Part shown: piece after piece, positions 17,324 to 26,344 of the stretch
How positions within the stretch are numbered: position 1 is the first letter of the stretch
How the letters are laid out: each line of letters starts with the position of its first letter
Assembly (NCBI RefSeq): GCF_009746585.1
Contig: NZ_WRPO01000009.1
Location: 62,001 to 126,000 of the forward strand
Source of the DNA: Novosphingobium aquimarinum
GTDB taxonomy: Bacteria > Pseudomonadota > Alphaproteobacteria > Sphingomonadales > Sphingomonadaceae
Length of the DNA stretch: 64,000 nucleotides
Direction: 5' to 3'
Program-made: the position numbers and the translations under genes
Notes under the pieces: generated by a model
What the model was told of the DNA's origin: nothing
Databases searched by the model: none
The model's input: only the letters and a program-made list of their open reading frames with translations

Positions 17324-17812
17324 ATGACAACGATCGATCCGGAAGATTTTCGCAAGGTTCTGGGGAGCTATCCCACGGGAGTTTGCGTGATCACCGCGCT
17401 CGACCCCGAAAACCGGCCGATTGGAATGGTCATCGGCTCCTTCACCTCGGTATCTCTCGACCCGCCATTGGTCGGCTTCTTTCCCGACAAGAAATCGACG
17501 TCTTGGCCGCTGCTGGAAGCCGCGGGGCACTTTTGCGTCAACATATTGGGCAGCAATCAGCAAGCGATCTGCCGCGCGGTAGGGGCCAAAGGCGAGGAAA
17601 AGTTCGTCGGCGTCGAATACGCCATTTCCGACCATAACCTTCCCGTCATCGCCGACTCGATCGCCTGCATCGAATGCCGACTTCATTCGGTCACCGAAGC
17701 GGGAGACCACTGGTTCGTACTGGGCGAAGTCCTCCGCCTGGAGACGACTCGCGACGAGGATCCAATGCTGTTTCATCGTGGGCGCTATGGCGGCTTCGCG
17801 GAGGTGATCTGA
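17324..17812 (+). CDS. Flavin reductase-like FMN-binding protein
   Basis: The 162-residue protein has the flavin reductase-like split-barrel: the N-terminal FRKVLGSYPTGVCVITA, the FMN-contacting MVIGSFTSVSLDPPLVGFFP and NILGSNQQAIC, and the C-terminal HWFVLGEV with LFHRGRYGGF. These proteins supply reduced flavin to two-component monooxygenases, but no monooxygenase is next to it. I prefer the ATG at 17324 over a TTG two codons before. It is divergent from the acylating aldehyde dehydrogenase. Confidence 0.9.
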   Translation: MTTIDPEDFRKVLGSYPTGVCVITALDPENRPIGMVIGSFTSVSLDPPLVGFFPDKKSTSWPLLEAAGHFCVNILGSNQQAICRAVGAKGEEKFVGVEYAISDHNLPVIADSIACIECRLHSVTEAGDHWFVLGEVLRLETTRDEDPMLFHRGRYGGFAEVI

Positions 17813-17908
17813 GGCTTCGGCGCGGATGTGCGAGAGGCCCGGCCGAAGCGTGCCGGTGGAATCGCCGTTCAGACAACCTCGATCCCAATACGATGAGATA
17901 GTCTCTGC

Positions 17909-18694
17909 ATGACCGAACGCTTCACAGTCGAGCTCCAAGGAGCGCGGATCGTAGGAGACCGCCGGGGAACCGGTGGTGTGCCACTCGTTCTGCTGCACGG
18001 TTTTGGCGGGTCGCGATTGGATTGGGATCCGGTCATGGCCGCAATGCCCGAAGATCACGCCATCGTGCGCTACGACCAGCGTGGTTTCGGCGAATCGGGG
18101 CTCGCGCTGACGCCATATTCGCATGCGGACGACCTCGTCGCCGTGCTGGACAAGCTGGCGATCCCGCAGGTCGATCTATGCGGAATGTCGCTGGGTGGTG
18201 GAACCGCCGTCACTTTCGCGCTGCAGCACCCGGAGCGGGTCCGCCGTCTGATCCTGGTCAGCCCGCTGATTGCGGGATGGAATTGGAGCGAGGAATGGAT
18301 CGCGCGCTGGAAGCAGATCGGTCGCGCGGCGCGCGGCGGCGAAATGGCAACCGCGCGCGCCCTATGGCTCGATCATCCGCTGTTCGCGCAAGTTCGCAGC
18401 TCGCCGGAAGAAGCCGATCTCCGAAAGTCGGTTGGCGCCTTTCAAGGACGGCAATGGATCGAGGATCCGGCCCGACCGGCCTCGCCCGACCTGGAACACC
18501 TGCCTGCCCTCACCGCGCCAACTCTCCTACTGACCGGCGAGCGGGACATGGAGGATTTCCGCCGCATTGCCGAGCTGATCGCGAACAATGCGCCGAAAGT
18601 GAAGCGGATCGATTATCCCGAAGCCGGTCACATGCTGACGATGGAGCGGCCAGGACCGGTGGCTGAGGCCATCCGTCAATTTCTGAGCCAGTAG
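17909..18694 (+). CDS. Alpha/beta hydrolase
   Basis: The 261-residue protein has the alpha/beta hydrolase fold: oxyanion HGFGG after the second strand, YDQRGFGES, the nucleophile elbow CGMSLGGG with its Ser, a late acidic residue in LLTGERDMEDF and a histidine in EAGHMLTMERP. This completes a Ser-Asp-His triad. It resembles 3-oxoadipate enol-lactonase-like and non-haem haloperoxidase-like esterases. No aromatic pathway genes are nearby, so the substrate is unknown. It starts 97 bases after the flavin reductase and could share its transcript. Confidence 0.88.
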   Translation: MTERFTVELQGARIVGDRRGTGGVPLVLLHGFGGSRLDWDPVMAAMPEDHAIVRYDQRGFGESGLALTPYSHADDLVAVLDKLAIPQVDLCGMSLGGGTAVTFALQHPERVRRLILVSPLIAGWNWSEEWIARWKQIGRAARGGEMATARALWLDHPLFAQVRSSPEEADLRKSVGAFQGRQWIEDPARPASPDLEHLPALTAPTLLLTGERDMEDFRRIAELIANNAPKVKRIDYPEAGHMLTMERPGPVAEAIRQFLSQ

Positions 18695-18764
18695 ATCCCG
18701 CTTAGGCATCGCATCGCAAGTCGGCGAAACCCGAAGCCGGGTTGCTACCCTCGCGACCGAGGCG

Positions 18765-19961
18765 TCAGGCAGTGGCCGGGTTCGGCACGCGGGCGCGCTG
18801 TCTGCGGTCGGGGCCCAGGCCGATCAGCGGACGAAGCGGCGCGATCTCCCTGCCGAGCAGGTAGAAGGCGACGCAGCCGATGCTCGTTGCCGCGACGAGG
18901 ACGAGAAATTCGCCCAAGGCTCCAAGCCCGAAGTCGTTCAGCCACCAGCCCGCGCCGATGTAGAGCGTCTGGTGAATGATGTAGAACGGGAACACCGCTT
19001 CGACCAATGCCGCGCGTATCGGCGCATCGTGGTTCCAGTAGCGGCCGGCAATCCCGAACAGGGCGACGATCGCGCTCCAGCCCAGCAGGGCCTTCGCGGC
19101 GCTGAACAGCGGCTCGATCCGCGCCGGAAGCAGCGCTTCGCCGGGGAACGCCATCTTGCACGCGACGATCACGCCATAACCGATTGCGGCTGTGACGAGC
19201 GCGATGCGCCACTGGCGCCTGATCGCTTCGAGCAAGGCGGGGGACTGGCGCAGCAAAACGCCAAACAGAAACATGGGCAGATAATGGGCATGCGCGGCAA
19301 GATCATCGACGAGTTGGTGGGTGTCGGTCCAGCCGTTGCCGAGGAGGCGTATGCAGAAGAGGAAGGCGACGGGCAGCGGCAGAAACAGCGGGCCCGCCAG
19401 CACCCATTCGAAGCCTCGCTTGAAGCGCGACTTCACCGTCTCCGGCAGCTGCATCAGCGCGCACAGAACGCCTGTATAGACAAGCAGATACGCGACGAAC
19501 CAGAGGTGGATCCATCGAGGCACCGGTATGCCGTTGACGTTCTGAAAGAGGGAATAATCGTTCGTCAGGAAGGTCAGATAGCTTCCCGTATACCCCGTGT
19601 CGCGCATCGCCCCGACCCACGGCTGCGGCGGCACTATCACGAGGATGCCGAAGATGAGCGGGACCGCAAGCCGCGTCACACGACTGCGGAAAAAGACCCC
19701 GACGCCTTGGCGTCGTTCCAGCATGGCTGCACTGGAATAGCCCGAGATCGCGAACAGCAGCGATAGACGCCAGGGGCTGAGCGCCAGCAGCAGCACGTCC
19801 ACACCTTCGACGACGCCGCGCGAAGGGGTCTGATAGCCCCAGGGCGTGAACATGAAACCGATGTGATAGAGGATCAGCAGGACGAAGGCCGCGATACGCA
19901 GCCAGTCCATTCCATAGTGCCTCGCTTGCGGCGGCGACGTCAGCGATCCGGTTTCCTGCAC
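18765..19961 (-). CDS. Acyltransferase family 3 (OpgC-like) membrane protein
   Basis: The 398-residue integral membrane protein has about ten hydrophobic segments. Its N-terminal HYGMDWLRIAAFVLLILYHI and SLLFAISGYSSAAMLE are hallmarks of acyltransferase 3 proteins that transfer acyl groups to periplasmic or surface glycans, as OpgC does for osmoregulated glucans. The C-terminal FPFYIIHQTLYI is also typical. The start is uncertain: a GTG at 19961 gives the full length, while an ATG at 19910 has a better spaced GAGG. The acceptor glycan is unknown; no glycan genes are adjacent. Confidence 0.87.
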   Translation of the reverse strand: MQETGSLTSPPQARHYGMDWLRIAAFVLLILYHIGFMFTPWGYQTPSRGVVEGVDVLLLALSPWRLSLLFAISGYSSAAMLERRQGVGVFFRSRVTRLAVPLIFGILVIVPPQPWVGAMRDTGYTGSYLTFLTNDYSLFQNVNGIPVPRWIHLWFVAYLLVYTGVLCALMQLPETVKSRFKRGFEWVLAGPLFLPLPVAFLFCIRLLGNGWTDTHQLVDDLAAHAHYLPMFLFGVLLRQSPALLEAIRRQWRIALVTAAIGYGVIVACKMAFPGEALLPARIEPLFSAAKALLGWSAIVALFGIAGRYWNHDAPIRAALVEAVFPFYIIHQTLYIGAGWWLNDFGLGALGEFLVLVAATSIGCVAFYLLGREIAPLRPLIGLGPDRRQRARVPNPATA

Positions 19962-20060
19962 GCAACGCCCCTAGCACTGTAACTCGCGGCTGCAAATCGG
20001 GACGTTCTGCAGGCGATCATACCGGAGCGCTCGGCATCCGACGCCTTCGCAAAGGTCGCG

Positions 20061-20843
20061 TTAGCGCCCCTTGAACGCTGGCTTGCGCTTCTCGCCGAAA
20101 GCGGTGACGCCTTCGATGAAGTCGTCGCTGCGACCGGCTTCGCGCTGCATGCGGCGTTCCGTATCGATCGCGGTTTCGAAATTGCTGTCGAGCGCGTCCC
20201 AGGCCATGCGCTTCATCATGCCCAGCGAGCGCGGGCCCGTGGCGAGCTCCCGGGCCATCGTCATGGCCGCATCGTCCAGTTCGGCATCCGGCACGACCTT
20301 GGTGACAAGGCCCCACTCCAGTGCGCGATCCGCCTTAAGCTTCTCACCCAGCAGCATCAGTTGCATCGCCCGGACGCGGCCGATGGCCCGGCTCAACAGC
20401 CAGGTCGCGCCGCCGTCCGGAACGAGACCAACGTGGCGGAAGGCGAGGTAGAAGTAGCCGCCCTCGCCCATCATGATGATGTCGCCCGCAGCCGCCAGAC
20501 CCGCACCGTAGCCCGCTGCTGCGCCGCGCACTGCGGTTACGACCGGGATTTCGAGGCGCTTCATCGCCACCAGCACGGCATTGAGCGAAACTTCGAGCTG
20601 TTCGCCAAAATCGCGCCGCGGATCATCGAGAATGGCGGCCGCCGAAGCGAGGTTGCCACCCGAGCAGAACGCCTTGCCTTCACCTGTGAGCAATACCGCC
20701 CGTGCCTCCTTCGATGCGCGATCGAGAGCGTCGACGATCTCGAAGCCCATGTTGGGGCTGACCGCGTTCATCGTCGCCGGATCGTTCAATGCGATCCGCG
20801 CGACATCGTCGGCCAGCTTATAGGTGATCCACTTGTAGTCCAT
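20061..20843 (-). CDS. Crotonase family enoyl-CoA hydratase/isomerase, atypical active site
   Basis: The 260-residue protein has the crotonase fold with the oxyanion segments AFCSGGNLAS and VRGAAAGYGAGLAAAGD. Both hydratase glutamates are missing: the first position is in the GYGAG stretch, and the second is His in FRHVGLVPDGG. The Asp in LVPDGG matches the catalytic Asp of PaaG-type isomerases, so isomerisation is more likely than hydration. The ATG at 20843 has GGGAGA upstream. Just before it is a short frame that looks like the tail of another gene. Confidence 0.82.
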   Translation of the reverse strand: MDYKWITYKLADDVARIALNDPATMNAVSPNMGFEIVDALDRASKEARAVLLTGEGKAFCSGGNLASAAAILDDPRRDFGEQLEVSLNAVLVAMKRLEIPVVTAVRGAAAGYGAGLAAAGDIIMMGEGGYFYLAFRHVGLVPDGGATWLLSRAIGRVRAMQLMLLGEKLKADRALEWGLVTKVVPDAELDDAAMTMARELATGPRSLGMMKRMAWDALDSNFETAIDTERRMQREAGRSDDFIEGVTAFGEKRKPAFKGR

Positions 20844-20853
20844 GTCGTCTCCC

Positions 20854-21003
20854 TTAGCCTGCCATGCTGACAAAGCGACTTTTCACGATCTTTAAGGCCT
20901 CGCCGGCGATACGGTCCAACAATTCCTGGCACGAGAGGATCTTCTCGATCGGCCCCTGCGTCCTGCCCACCGAGCAGATACCGCAATCGTCGCCCCTCGT
21001 TCG
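20854..21003 (-). pseudogene. Possible gene remnant (C-terminal tail of an oxidoreductase-like protein)
   Basis: A 49-codon open frame with no ATG ends in TAA right inside the ribosome site of the crotonase gene. It reads PIEKILSCQELLDRIAGEAL followed by KIVKSRF, a helical, protein-like sequence that reminds me of the end of nitronate monooxygenase-type proteins. A TGA lies immediately upstream, and the LysR gene occupies the space where the rest would be. I infer a deletion that left the tail of an upstream operon gene. The family call is tentative. Confidence 0.3.
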
Positions 21004-21031
21004 TCATCCCATCGGTAAACGCTCACCCGCG

Positions 21032-21817
21032 TCAGGATGCCGTCAGCGCGGCGACGAGGCTGCGGACTTTCGCTTGTCGCCATTGCGGTGCGGGTGCCAC
21101 CAACCAGTAACCCCGTCGGCAGCTCGCGCACTCGCCGATGAACGCCTCATCGTTCCTTGAGGCTTGAGCTTCCGCCAGCAGCCCCGGCACGCGCGCGCGA
21201 CCGATGCCGGCGCGGGCCGCGGCGATCGCCTGGCCGGCATCGGCAACGATTACGGGAGGCTTTTCCTCGCTCTGGCCGGGATTGGGATCGCCGGGCCAGC
21301 CGATCCAGTCGCCGGACCCGATGATGGTCCATTCGGGCTTGCCCAAGGCTACGCCTTCGAGATCACCCGGTCCTTCGACCCAGCGCACCGCGAAGTCGAG
21401 GTTCGCCTCGGTGAACTCGGCCGCCTCGTCCTCGACCAGGACATAGCGGACGTCGGGATGCTCGGTGCGGAACGCGGCCAGTCTCGGCGCGAGCCAGGCC
21501 GCGAAGAAGTCGCGTGGGGCAGCGATCGTATAGACCTGGCTCGATTGGCCGGCCTGCATCGCGCGCACCGATTCTTCGAGATAGAGAAAGCCGGTGCGCA
21601 AGCCTTCCAGGCCGGACTCGCCTTCTTTGGTGAGTTCGAGCCCCTTGCTGGTGCGGCGGAAGAGAACCACGCCCAGCACGTCCTCGAGCGCGCGGATCTG
21701 TTGCCCTACAGCGGCGGGCGTCACCGCCAGCTCGTCGGCGGCACGCGTGAACGACAAGTGGCGCGCGGAGGCATCGAACACGCGCAGGGCATTGAGCGGC
21801 AAGTGAGTTCGCTTCAT
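21032..21817 (-). CDS. LysR-type transcriptional regulator (GcvA-like)
   Basis: The 261-residue protein has an N-terminal winged helix (LNALRVFDASARHLSFTRAA, VTPAAVGQQIRALE and LFRRTSKGLELT) typical of the GcvA subgroup. A periplasmic-binding-like effector domain follows. It is shorter than the usual 290-300 residues, ending in VRSLVAALTAS, so the last part of the effector domain is trimmed. The inducer is unknown. It is transcribed toward the crotonase gene, with a gene remnant in between. A role in controlling that gene is possible. Confidence 0.9.
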   Translation of the reverse strand: MKRTHLPLNALRVFDASARHLSFTRAADELAVTPAAVGQQIRALEDVLGVVLFRRTSKGLELTKEGESGLEGLRTGFLYLEESVRAMQAGQSSQVYTIAAPRDFFAAWLAPRLAAFRTEHPDVRYVLVEDEAAEFTEANLDFAVRWVEGPGDLEGVALGKPEWTIIGSGDWIGWPGDPNPGQSEEKPPVIVADAGQAIAAARAGIGRARVPGLLAEAQASRNDEAFIGECASCRRGYWLVAPAPQWRQAKVRSLVAALTAS

Positions 21818-21901
21818 GCCATTTTCCTAGGTTCTGACCGTCGCGAGGGCAATCACCGCAGCAAGCCTGTCGGCGTCATACCGCTGGCAAGCTCCGCTGG
21901 A

Positions 21902-22300
21902 TCAGCCTGCGGTCGCGGGAGCGGCCAGGGGGAAAAAGGGAATGGCCGCCTTGATCGGCGCGCCCGTCGGGCCACGGAAAGTGTAATGTCCCTCCATGCT
22001 CCCGTGAGGCGTGGAAAGCGGGCAGCCGGAGACGTAGTCATGCGTCGCGCCCGGGCGCAGAACGGGTTGTTCGCCAACGACTCCGTCCCCCTCAACCAGA
22101 CTGACGTTGCCGTTACCGTCCGTGATCCGCCAATGGCGAGTCATGAGCTGGATGGTTTCGCCACTCTCGTTCTCGATACGGATGTGGTACACCCAAAACC
22201 ACTTGCCTGCCTCGATACGCGACTGTTCGGGCAGAAAATTGACCGCCACCCTGATGATGACGCCATCGGTGATGGCCGTATGCTGAAACAATTCCTTCAT
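21902..22300 (-). CDS. apaG: ApaG (DUF525) protein
   Basis: The 132-residue protein is a single ApaG/DUF525 immunoglobulin-like domain, seen in VWVYHIRIENESG-like FWVYHIRIENESGETIQL, TRHWRITDGNG, GDGVVGEQPVLRPG and SGCPLSTPHGSMEGHYTF. ApaG is linked to Co2+ resistance and efflux in Salmonella. Its biochemical role is unclear. In alphaproteobacteria it is often found near metZ, and here metZ is two genes upstream with a histidine kinase in between. Confidence 0.93.
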   Translation of the reverse strand: MKELFQHTAITDGVIIRVAVNFLPEQSRIEAGKWFWVYHIRIENESGETIQLMTRHWRITDGNGNVSLVEGDGVVGEQPVLRPGATHDYVSGCPLSTPHGSMEGHYTFRGPTGAPIKAAIPFFPLAAPATAG

Positions 22301-22354
22301 CGCAGGAGCAAGCCTAACGCCTAATTCGCGGCGCTACAACCGCATAGGCTCAGG

Positions 22355-23713
22355 TCAGCGGAGCGCGCTGCGGTTGCAGGACAATGTCCAGACGAAACCT
22401 TCTGGCGGGTAGGCGACGTCGACATCGGCGAAAAGATTATGCCGCGGCGCATCGACGATGACTCGCGTTCCGAAGCCCTTCGACCGAGGCTGTTCGACCA
22501 TTGGACCGCCGCTTTCCTGCCAACGCATATGGAAACGAGGTTGGGTGTCGTCCGCATCGGACAGCGACCAAACTATGGATACCTGGCCGGTCGAGACCGA
22601 CAAGGCCCCATATTTGAGGGCGTTGGTCGCCATCTCGTGCAACGTCATCGAGAGGCACTCCGCAGCCTTGGGAGACAGCATGACTCGAGGGCCGGACGCC
22701 TGACACTGTGCTGCCGCCTCTCCCAGAACCCGGAGCTGCGAGCTGACCATGTCAGCGAGCGGGACGTTCGACCAAGACCGACTGACCAGCAAATCCTGAT
22801 TGGCGGCCAGCGCAGTCAACCGCTGGTCGAATCGATTCAGGAAATCGGGCTTGTCGGGATCGCTGCGCCGGGCAAGCGACCGGATGATCGCGAGCAAGTT
22901 CTTGGATCGGTGGTTGACCTCCTGCAACAGCAATTCGATGCGCTGTTCGGCATCGCGCATCTCGGTCACGTCGGTGTTGGTTCCGAACCAGTACGTGATG
23001 GCTCCGTCTGCATCGCGAATAGGAACGGCCCGCGAAAGGAACCAGCGGTATGTGCCGTCGGCGCCTCGCAGCGGGAAGGTGTCTTCCCAATCGACACCCG
23101 TATCGAAACTATGCTGAATTCGTTCGACCACCCGGTCGACTTCGGCAGGATCGTGAACCGTGGTCCAGCCCCAGCCCACCATGTCCTCCAGGGACGTGCC
23201 GGTGTAGTCGAACCAACGCTTGTTGTACCAGAAGATCCGGCCCTCGCTGTCGGCGATCCATGCCAGCTGCGAGATGTTGTCGGCGAGCAGGCGGAAATGG
23301 TGTTCGCTTTCGGCCAGCCGGTCCTGCACGGCCTTCTGGCTCGTGATGTCCCGCGCAATCTTGCTCGCCGCGACGACCTTGCCCGTGGCGTCGCATATCG
23401 GGGACACTGTCACCGCAACGAAGACCTCGGAACCGTCCTCATGAAGGCGGATGGTTTCGAACGTGGGAACACGTTCGCCGCGCAGGATCGTGGCGATAAT
23501 CCTGTCTTCCTCGGATTGCCGGTCGGCGGGGATGAGATCGCGCACATTGCGACCGATCATTCTTTCGGCCGTATAGCCAAAGACCCGTTCCGCACCGCGG
23601 TTCCAGCTCAGGATGGTCCCGTCGAGAGCCTTGCCGACGATCGCGTCGTCAGTCGATTCGACGATCGCCGCGAGAAACGCGTCAGGCGCCAGTCCTGAAA
23701 TCGCGGTGCTCAG
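22355..23713 (-). CDS. PAS-PAS sensor histidine kinase, HWE family
   Basis: The 452-residue soluble kinase has two PAS domains: residues about 10-125 (FLAAIVESTDDAIVGKA, SWNRGAERVFGY) and 140-260 (FRLLADNISQLAWIADSEG, FWYNKRWFDYTG). An HWE-type kinase core follows, with the phosphoacceptor EVNHRSKNLLAIIRSLARR, the N-box MTLHEMATNALKYG and the WQESGGP-GFGT motif. No membrane segment is seen. The first PAS needs about 50 residues upstream of the first ATG (23560). The frame is open to a TGA at 23756 and has no ATG/GTG/TTG there, so I propose CTG at 23713, which overlaps the metZ stop (CTGA). No response regulator is adjacent. Some HWE kinases are light- or redox-responsive; here the signal is unknown. 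Confidence 0.85.
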   Translation of the reverse strand: MSTAISGLAPDAFLAAIVESTDDAIVGKALDGTILSWNRGAERVFGYTAERMIGRNVRDLIPADRQSEEDRIIATILRGERVPTFETIRLHEDGSEVFVAVTVSPICDATGKVVAASKIARDITSQKAVQDRLAESEHHFRLLADNISQLAWIADSEGRIFWYNKRWFDYTGTSLEDMVGWGWTTVHDPAEVDRVVERIQHSFDTGVDWEDTFPLRGADGTYRWFLSRAVPIRDADGAITYWFGTNTDVTEMRDAEQRIELLLQEVNHRSKNLLAIIRSLARRSDPDKPDFLNRFDQRLTALAANQDLLVSRSWSNVPLADMVSSQLRVLGEAAAQCQASGPRVMLSPKAAECLSMTLHEMATNALKYGALSVSTGQVSIVWSLSDADDTQPRFHMRWQESGGPMVEQPRSKGFGTRVIVDAPRHNLFADVDVAYPPEGFVWTLSCNRSALR

Positions 23714-24918
23714 AGGCCGGCTTTCGAGAATGCCTGATCCAGATCCTCGATGAGGTCATCCGGATCCTCCAGGCCAATGTTGATGCGCAGCATGCCTTCA
23801 CCGATACCCATCGCCTCGCGACCTTCCGGCCCCATGTTGTGATGCGTCGTCGAAGCGGGATGGCACATCAAGGACCGTGAATCGCCGATATTGTTCGAAA
23901 TGTCGATAAGTTCGAGCGCGTCCAGCACCGCATGCGCCTGCTCGCGCCCTCCGTCGAGCACCATCGAGAAGATCGGCCCGCAGGCATCCATCTGCTTCAT
24001 CGCCAGCTTTTGCTGCGGATGGCTGTCGAGCCAGGGATGGCGGATGACCGGGACCCGATCGGCAACGAACTTGCCGACCTTGAGAGCATTCTCGCTCTGG
24101 CGGCGTGCGCGAAGATCGAGCGTCTCGAGCCCCTTGAGCACCACCCAGGCGTTGAAAGGCGAAAGATTGGGCCCCGTGTTGCGCTGAAAGGGCAGCAACT
24201 TGTCGTTGATGAATTCCTCGTTGCCGCAGACTGCGCCCGCCAGCACCCTGCCTTGCCCGTCCATCAGCTTGGTCGCCGAATAGGCCACCACATCGGCTCC
24301 GAACTCCAGCGGTCGCTGGAGCGCGGCGGTACAGAACGCATTGTCGATCACCGAAGTAATTCCGTGCGCGCGCGCCAGCCCGCAGATATATTCAAGGTCC
24401 GCGACATCCATCGTCGGATTGGCCGGGGTCTCGAAAAAGAAGACCTTGGTGTTGGGCCGGATCGCGGCTTCCCAGGCCGCATTGTCCGTCGCGTCGACCA
24501 CCGTCACGTCGATCCCGAAGCGCGGCAGCAGATGATCGCCGAGCCAACGGCACGAGCCGAACGCCGCGCGGGCCGTGACCATATGATCGCCGGCCGAAAG
24601 CTGGCACAACAAGGCAGCCGTCATCGCCGCCATCCCGGAGGCCTGCACCCGGCAAGCATCGGCCCCTTCGAGCAAGGCAATGCGCTCTTCCAGCATCGCC
24701 ACGGTCGGGTTTTGCAGGCGCGAGTAGGTCATGCCGTCCTGCTCGCCCGCGAACCGGGCCGCGACCGTCGCCGCATCGTCGTAGGTGTAGCCCGAGGTGA
24801 GGAACAAGGCTTCGCTCGTTTCGCCTTGCTCGGATCGCCAGGTGCCACCGCGCACCGCCTGCGTGGCAGCGCGCCAGCGCGTGGTTTTCGAGCGGTCTTG
24901 TCCAGTGGTACGTTTCAT
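23710..24918 (-). CDS. metZ: O-succinylhomoserine sulfhydrylase
   Basis: MetZ uses sulfide to convert O-succinylhomoserine directly to homocysteine for methionine synthesis. The 402-residue protein is a Cys/Met-metabolism PLP enzyme with SGYTYDDAATVAARFAGE near the N-terminus, the PLP-lysine block YSATKLMDGQGRVLAG and the C-terminal LMCHPASTTHHNMG. These are all closer to MetZ than to MetB or MetC. It is divergent from the PMT glycosyltransferase gene. The 97-base upstream gap has a TTGCGC/GCGCAA hairpin but no clear SAM riboswitch. Confidence 0.93.
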   Translation of the reverse strand: MKRTTGQDRSKTTRWRAATQAVRGGTWRSEQGETSEALFLTSGYTYDDAATVAARFAGEQDGMTYSRLQNPTVAMLEERIALLEGADACRVQASGMAAMTAALLCQLSAGDHMVTARAAFGSCRWLGDHLLPRFGIDVTVVDATDNAAWEAAIRPNTKVFFFETPANPTMDVADLEYICGLARAHGITSVIDNAFCTAALQRPLEFGADVVAYSATKLMDGQGRVLAGAVCGNEEFINDKLLPFQRNTGPNLSPFNAWVVLKGLETLDLRARRQSENALKVGKFVADRVPVIRHPWLDSHPQQKLAMKQMDACGPIFSMVLDGGREQAHAVLDALELIDISNNIGDSRSLMCHPASTTHHNMGPEGREAMGIGEGMLRINIGLEDPDDLIEDLDQAFSKAGL

Positions 24919-25015
24919 GCGGTCGCCTTAGATTTGCGCCGGGTTACGCGCAAGCGTCTGCGCGGCCAAACACCATTGCTTGCGGCGGACGGCGATCGTG
25001 CTATCGGCGCGCGCG

Positions 25016-26314
25016 ATGTCCTTAATCCGCGGAACCGCCAACAGCACCGAACGCGATCCGATAGTCTGGTGCTGGGCGATCGCGCTCGCGTTTCTGACGC
25101 TGTGCATCTGGGGCATCGCGATCCCGACGCGGCTCTATTTCGACGAGATCCACTACGTGCCCGCCGCGCGCAAACTGCTGCAACTGCAGGCCGCCAATCG
25201 CGAGCATCCGCTGTTCGGCAAGGAGATGATCGCCCTTTCGATTGCGGCCTTCGGCGATAGGTCCTGGGCCTGGCGACTTCCCTCAGTTCTGTTTGGCGCG
25301 CTGGGATTGTTCGCGTTCGTCCGGCTGGTGTGGTGGTCGAGCCGGCGACGATGCGCCACGATCCTTGCCGGGCTGCTGCTCGCGACCAATTTCACCTGGT
25401 ACATCCAGAGCCGGATCGCGATGCTCGACATGGTGAGCGCGGGCCTGCTGATGGTCGGACTGTGGCAGTTCGCTGCCGCGCTTGGGCAGGAGATCCGGAT
25501 CGCAAGGCTGCGACTGGCTTGCTGCGGCGTGGCCCTCGGCCTGGCGATGGGCGCGAAATGGAGCGGGGTTCCGGCGATCGTAATGCCCGGCCTCGCCTTC
25601 GTCGCCTTGCGCCTACGCGAGAGCGGCTGGCGCATCGTTGGCCGGGCTGGCGCGGGGCCGATCCCCGGCGTATCGCTGGTGGAGGCTTTCCTGTGGCTCG
25701 GAGTCCTGCCGCTCGCGGTCTACTGGGCGACGTTCACTCCGGCGATGTTCTATCCCGGATCGCTCAAGCTCGACCCCTGGGATTTCATCGGCCAGCACGA
25801 AACCATGATCCGGCTTCAGGACAGTGTTCGCAAGCCGCATCCCTATCGCAGCGTCTGGTACCAATGGATCGTTGACTGGCGCGCGATTTGGTATCTCTAC
25901 GAGCCCGTGGACGGCGCGCAGCGCGGGATCGTGCTGATCGGCAATCCCTTTTCCATGCTTGCCGGGCTTCCCGCACTGGTCTGGTGCCTGTGGCGCGGGT
26001 TCGTTCGGCGCGAGGGATACCGGATCGCGTTCGCGATACTCTACCTCGCCTGCCTTTGCGTCTGGATCGTCAACGGAAAGCCGATCCAGTTCTACTATCA
26101 CTACTTGCTGCCCGGCGCGTTCCTGATGGCCTGCCTCGCCTTCGCGCTCGACGATATCGGCCAGCGCCGCGACCACTGGCGCTGGATTGCGCCTGCCAGC
26201 CTCGTCGCCGCCTTCGGCATGTTCGGCTGGTTCTTCCCGATCATTTCGGCAACGAAACTGGCGGGTGGGAAACAGGCTTTCGCCAAATGGATGTGGCTGC
26301 GCTCCTGGCGGTGA
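25016..26314 (+). CDS. PMT-type (lipid-carrier dependent) glycosyltransferase
   Basis: The 432-residue polytopic protein has the PMT family layout: a first loop acidic motif YFDEIHYVPAARKLL, the HPLFGKEMIALSIAAFGD segment, RLPSVLFGALGLFAFVRL and a C-terminal membrane domain with IQFYYHYLLPGAFL. It should move a sugar from a polyprenyl phosphate to a protein or other acceptor on the periplasmic side. The ATG at 25016 is preferred over a TTG at 24980. Facing it is a DPM1-like/GtrA fusion that could supply the polyprenyl-phosphate sugar. Confidence 0.9.
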   Translation: MSLIRGTANSTERDPIVWCWAIALAFLTLCIWGIAIPTRLYFDEIHYVPAARKLLQLQAANREHPLFGKEMIALSIAAFGDRSWAWRLPSVLFGALGLFAFVRLVWWSSRRRCATILAGLLLATNFTWYIQSRIAMLDMVSAGLLMVGLWQFAAALGQEIRIARLRLACCGVALGLAMGAKWSGVPAIVMPGLAFVALRLRESGWRIVGRAGAGPIPGVSLVEAFLWLGVLPLAVYWATFTPAMFYPGSLKLDPWDFIGQHETMIRLQDSVRKPHPYRSVWYQWIVDWRAIWYLYEPVDGAQRGIVLIGNPFSMLAGLPALVWCLWRGFVRREGYRIAFAILYLACLCVWIVNGKPIQFYYHYLLPGAFLMACLAFALDDIGQRRDHWRWIAPASLVAAFGMFGWFFPIISATKLAGGKQAFAKWMWLRSWR

Positions 26315-26344
26315 GCCACCCTGCCCCGGCCGAAGCCGAAGTCC

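Noticed and set aside
24919..25015. Possible SAM riboswitch upstream of metZ
   Set aside because: A TTGCGC/GCGCAA hairpin is present, but the conserved pseudoknot bases of SAM-II could not be matched.
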